Source of the DNA: an uncultured Eubacteriales bacterium
GTDB taxonomy: Bacteria; Bacillota; Clostridia; Oscillospirales; Acutalibacteraceae
DNA length: 7,805 nucleotides
Direction of reading: 5' to 3'
Assembly (NCBI GenBank): GCA_948815685.1
Contig: CAQJOC010000042.1
Span: forward strand, 1,261 to 9,065
Shown here in pieces: positions 6,140 through 7,805 of the stretch. Within the stretch, counting starts at the first letter, position 1; each line of letters starts with the position of its first letter. Made by a program: the position numbers and the translations under genes. The notes below the pieces were generated by a model that did not search any database, was not told the origin of the DNA, and worked only from the letters and a program-made list of their open reading frames with translations.

Positions 6140-7056
6140 TTTGTCTTGCTATCTGATTCAGAAATAAATCTTATTGCCATACTCCCTGCGATTGCTCCAT
6201 CGGATGTAGCAGTTGTAATTTGACGCAACGGCTTTATTCTACAGTCACCTGCCACAAAAACTCCAGAAATATTTGTAGTGCATGATTCATTTGAGATAAA
6301 ATACATATCTTTATCCATTTCAATTTGACCTCTATATATTTCATTATCAGGAGAATATCCAATAGCAATAAATATTCCATCCGTAAGCACTTCAGTAAAT
6401 TTTCCGTTTTTATCTTCTATAACGGCAGATTTGACTGTATTTTCTCCCTTTATTTCTTTTACACGGCTTTCCATAAGTTTAGTTATATTATTTTTTTTAT
6501 CGGCAATGTCACAAAGATATTTTTCGGCTCTTAAGTAATCTTTTCGGACTACAAGTGTCACCTTATTACAAAGATTGGATAAATAAATAGCATCTTCTAC
6601 TGCAGTATTTCCGCCTCCTATTACAAGGACATTTTTTCCTTTAAAAAAAGCTCCGTCGCATGTTGCACAATATGAAACACCTTTTCCGGTATATTCCTTT
6701 TCTCCTCTACATGCCAAAACTCTACGTTTTAAGCCATTTGCAACAATTACTGCACGAGAATGATATTCACTTTGACTTGTTTTTACGGTTTTAAATTTGC
6801 CACAAAGTTCTACACTTTTAGCTTCCTGAAACACAAATTCTCCGCCCATATCAACAACTTGCCTATGCATAAGCTCAGAAAGTTCGTGTCCTTTTATACA
6901 TTTAAATCCCGGATAATTTTCAATATCACTTGTTATTGACATTTGTCCTCCGTAAACGCTTGCCTCCAACAGAGTAACGGAAAGTCCGGCACGCAAAGCA
7001 TATATTGCCGCAGTGAGACCCGCAGGACCTGCACCTATTATTAAAATATCTGTCAT
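6136..7056 (-). CDS. trxB: Thioredoxin reductase
   Basis: This FAD- and NADPH-dependent enzyme reduces the thioredoxin made by the gene just upstream. From the preferred start at 7056 it has 306 residues, normal for the low-molecular-weight type. Numbered from there, it shows the FAD-binding GAGPAG (8-13), the redox centre CATCDG (C130, C133), the second nucleotide-binding GGGNTA (147-152), and the FAD-contacting VFVAGDCR (266-273). The NADPH 2'-phosphate motif HRRxxxR is VRKDYLR here (170-176): the His is Val and the second Arg is Lys, so NADPH remains likely but not certain. The ATG at 7062 abuts the AGAGGG ribosome site with no spacing, so 7056 is the better start. The stop codon TAG (6138-6136) falls inside the right terminal repeat of the MITE-like element, which may have replaced the original C-terminal end. 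It forms an operon with trxA. Confidence 0.95.
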   Translation of the reverse strand: MTDILIIGAGPAGLTAAIYALRAGLSVTLLEASVYGGQMSITSDIENYPGFKCIKGHELSELMHRQVVDMGGEFVFQEAKSVELCGKFKTVKTSQSEYHSRAVIVANGLKRRVLACRGEKEYTGKGVSYCATCDGAFFKGKNVLVIGGGNTAVEDAIYLSNLCNKVTLVVRKDYLRAEKYLCDIADKKNNITKLMESRVKEIKGENTVKSAVIEDKNGKFTEVLTDGIFIAIGYSPDNEIYRGQIEMDKDMYFISNESCTTNISGVFVAGDCRIKPLRQITTATSDGAIAGSMAIRFISESDSKTN

Positions 7057-7062
7057 TAACAT

Positions 7063-7068
7063 CCCTCT
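7063..7068 (-). promoter_or_regulatory. Ribosome-binding site that sets the trxB start
   Basis: AGAGGG on the minus strand touches the ATG at 7062 directly but lies six bases before the in-frame ATG at 7056. Normal spacing therefore points to 7056 as the true start, giving a protein that begins MTDILIIGAG. Confidence 0.6.
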
Positions 7069-7070
7069 GT

Positions 7071-7092
7071 TTTAAACTTTCTTAAGTTTAAA
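7071..7092 (-). repeat. Intercistronic hairpin between trxA and trxB
   Basis: TTTAAACTT (7071-7079) and AAGTTTAAA (7084-7092) form a perfect 9-bp stem with a 4-base loop. It covers the trxA stop codon and ends two bases before the trxB ribosome site on the minus strand. No U-tract follows, so it is unlikely to be a terminator. It could mark an RNA processing site or tune expression of trxB relative to trxA. Confidence 0.5.
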
Positions 7093-7420
7093 TATTTTGT
7101 TGATTTATACAGTCTAAAATCTGTTCTTTTAAATTTTCTTTAGAGACAAATCCCATAATCCTCTTTGCTTCCTGTCCTGCTTTGAATAATATAATGGTAG
7201 GTATAGATTGGATTCCAAAATTTTGTGCAATATCTTGACATTTATCTATGTCAACTTTACCTACGGTCAGATTAAGTTCAGGGTCTTCAGAAATTTCATC
7301 TATTACAGGTGACAACATCTGGCAAGGACCACACCAAGTTGCAAAAAAATCAACAAGTACGAAATTCTTATTGTTTAAAACTTCATTTTCGAAATTTTGC
7401 GAATCAAAATGTTTTACCAT
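7088..7420 (-). CDS. trxA: Thioredoxin
   Basis: The 110-residue cytoplasmic protein has the standard thioredoxin fold: VDFFATWCGPCQ with active-site C30 and C33, the buried acidic D24, and the cis-proline P74 in SIPT. It reduces protein disulfides and is recharged by the reductase encoded next. Two further cysteines (C61, C104) lie outside the active site. A GGAGGA site (7429-7434) sits eight bases before the ATG. The gene is first in a trxA-trxB operon, with 25-31 bases between the genes depending on the trxB start. No firm promoter is seen: TATAAT hexamers at 7476-7481 and 7508-7513 (minus strand) lack good -35 boxes. Confidence 0.97.
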   Translation of the reverse strand: MVKHFDSQNFENEVLNNKNFVLVDFFATWCGPCQMLSPVIDEISEDPELNLTVGKVDIDKCQDIAQNFGIQSIPTIILFKAGQEAKRIMGFVSKENLKEQILDCINQQNI

Positions 7421-7620
7421 AAAATCATTCCTCCAAAATAAATTATTTATATTATTTTATCTTTATTTTGCTTTTATTATATAAAAAATATATACCCATA
7501 ATTTATAATTATACAATCATTCATAATAATGCTTAAAAAAGTTAAAGTTATAAAAATAAAATTCAAATTTATTTTTTATTTTTCATTTTCCATTTTTCTA
7601 TTAAAATATTTGCTGATATT

Positions 7621-7651
7621 TCTTAGTATTTTTAATAAAAAAATACTAAGA
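7621..7651. repeat. Perfect 13-bp hairpin upstream of trxA
   Basis: TCTTAGTATTTTT (7621-7633) pairs perfectly with AAAAATACTAAGA (7639-7651) around a 5-base loop (AATAA). It is the longest uninterrupted stem in the window. On either strand the stem itself carries a T-run in one arm but no U-tract follows it. It could be a terminator for a minus-strand gene beyond the right edge, since all neighbouring genes on that side read leftward. Confidence 0.5.
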
Positions 7652-7655
7652 TAAA

Positions 7656-7795
7656 AATTCTTTAGTTTTAATTTTTTTACTTAGTTTTTTCAATTTATTT
7701 TCCAGATTATTTTTCAAATAATGTCCACACATATATTGCTTAAATATGATTATATGTACAAATCAAAAAAATATCAATATAAAATCTAAAGAATT
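7656..7795. repeat. 140-base segment closed by a 10-bp inverted repeat with internal hairpins
   Basis: AATTCTTTAG (7656-7665) is complementary to CTAAAGAATT (7786-7795); with a one-base bulge five more pairs follow (7666-7670 with 7780-7784). Inside lie ATTATTT/AAATAAT (7706-7712 and 7716-7722) and ACATATA/TATATGT (7729-7735 and 7751-7757). The arrangement resembles a multibranched RNA or the ends of a tiny mobile element, but the high AT content makes chance pairing a real alternative. Confidence 0.3.
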
Positions 7796-7805
7796 GATAA
7801 ATATA

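Larger units (their letters stand above)
7421..7805. other. Gene-free AT-rich region upstream of trxA
   Basis: No ORF with a ribosome site is seen in these 385 bases. The part next to trxA should hold its promoter. The distal part (7621-7795) holds a 13-bp hairpin and a set of nested inverted repeats. Confidence 0.6.

Noticed and set aside
6325..6534. 69-residue plus-strand ORF within trxB
   Set aside because: It is antisense to a well-conserved gene, with no ribosome site.
7248..7484. 78-residue plus-strand ORF over trxA
   Set aside because: It is antisense to the thioredoxin active-site coding region.

Overview
The window is AT-rich (roughly 30% GC by eye) and looks like a chromosomal segment of a low-GC Gram-positive anaerobe, probably a Clostridia- or Tissierellia-type Bacillota. 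Supporting this are a LytR-CpsA-Psr cell-wall ligase, Shine-Dalgarno sites close to GGAGG on most genes, a low-GC thioredoxin pair and AT-only intergenic DNA. No genus can be named from the sequence alone.

Layout, left to right. At 1-1125 (minus) lies the N-terminal 375 residues of a membrane-anchored 5'-nucleotidase/metallophosphoesterase that runs off the left edge. A 617-base gene-free stretch follows (1126-1742), with clustered inverted repeats and orphan ribosome-binding sites. At 1743-2735 (minus) is a type II-like L-asparaginase without a signal peptide. It is divergent from an LCP-family protein (about 3014-4039, plus). A convergent intergenic region with a 65-base interrupted palindrome leads to an unfamiliar gene at 4272-5402 (minus). 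Next come a doubtful small membrane ORF, a 178-bp MITE-like element with 22-bp terminal inverted repeats (5962-6139), and the thioredoxin operon trxA-trxB (minus, 7420 to 6136). The last 385 bases hold no gene but several nested inverted repeats.

The housekeeping genes act in separate processes: nucleotide salvage at the surface, asparagine breakdown, attachment of glycopolymers to the wall, and thiol-disulfide balance. Only trxA and trxB clearly form an operon.

The most unusual item is the 376-residue protein at 4272-5402. Its residues 268-351 read as a ubiquitin-like beta-grasp domain (core KIIFAGKDL, against LIFAGKQL in eukaryotic ubiquitin). This domain hangs on a long Lys/Ser/Asn-rich linker behind an N-terminal helical region I do not recognise. 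It has no C-terminal Gly-Gly, no signal peptide, no visible conjugation enzymes nearby and no clear Shine-Dalgarno site. Second in interest is the MITE-like element, whose right terminal repeat supplies the stop codon of trxB.
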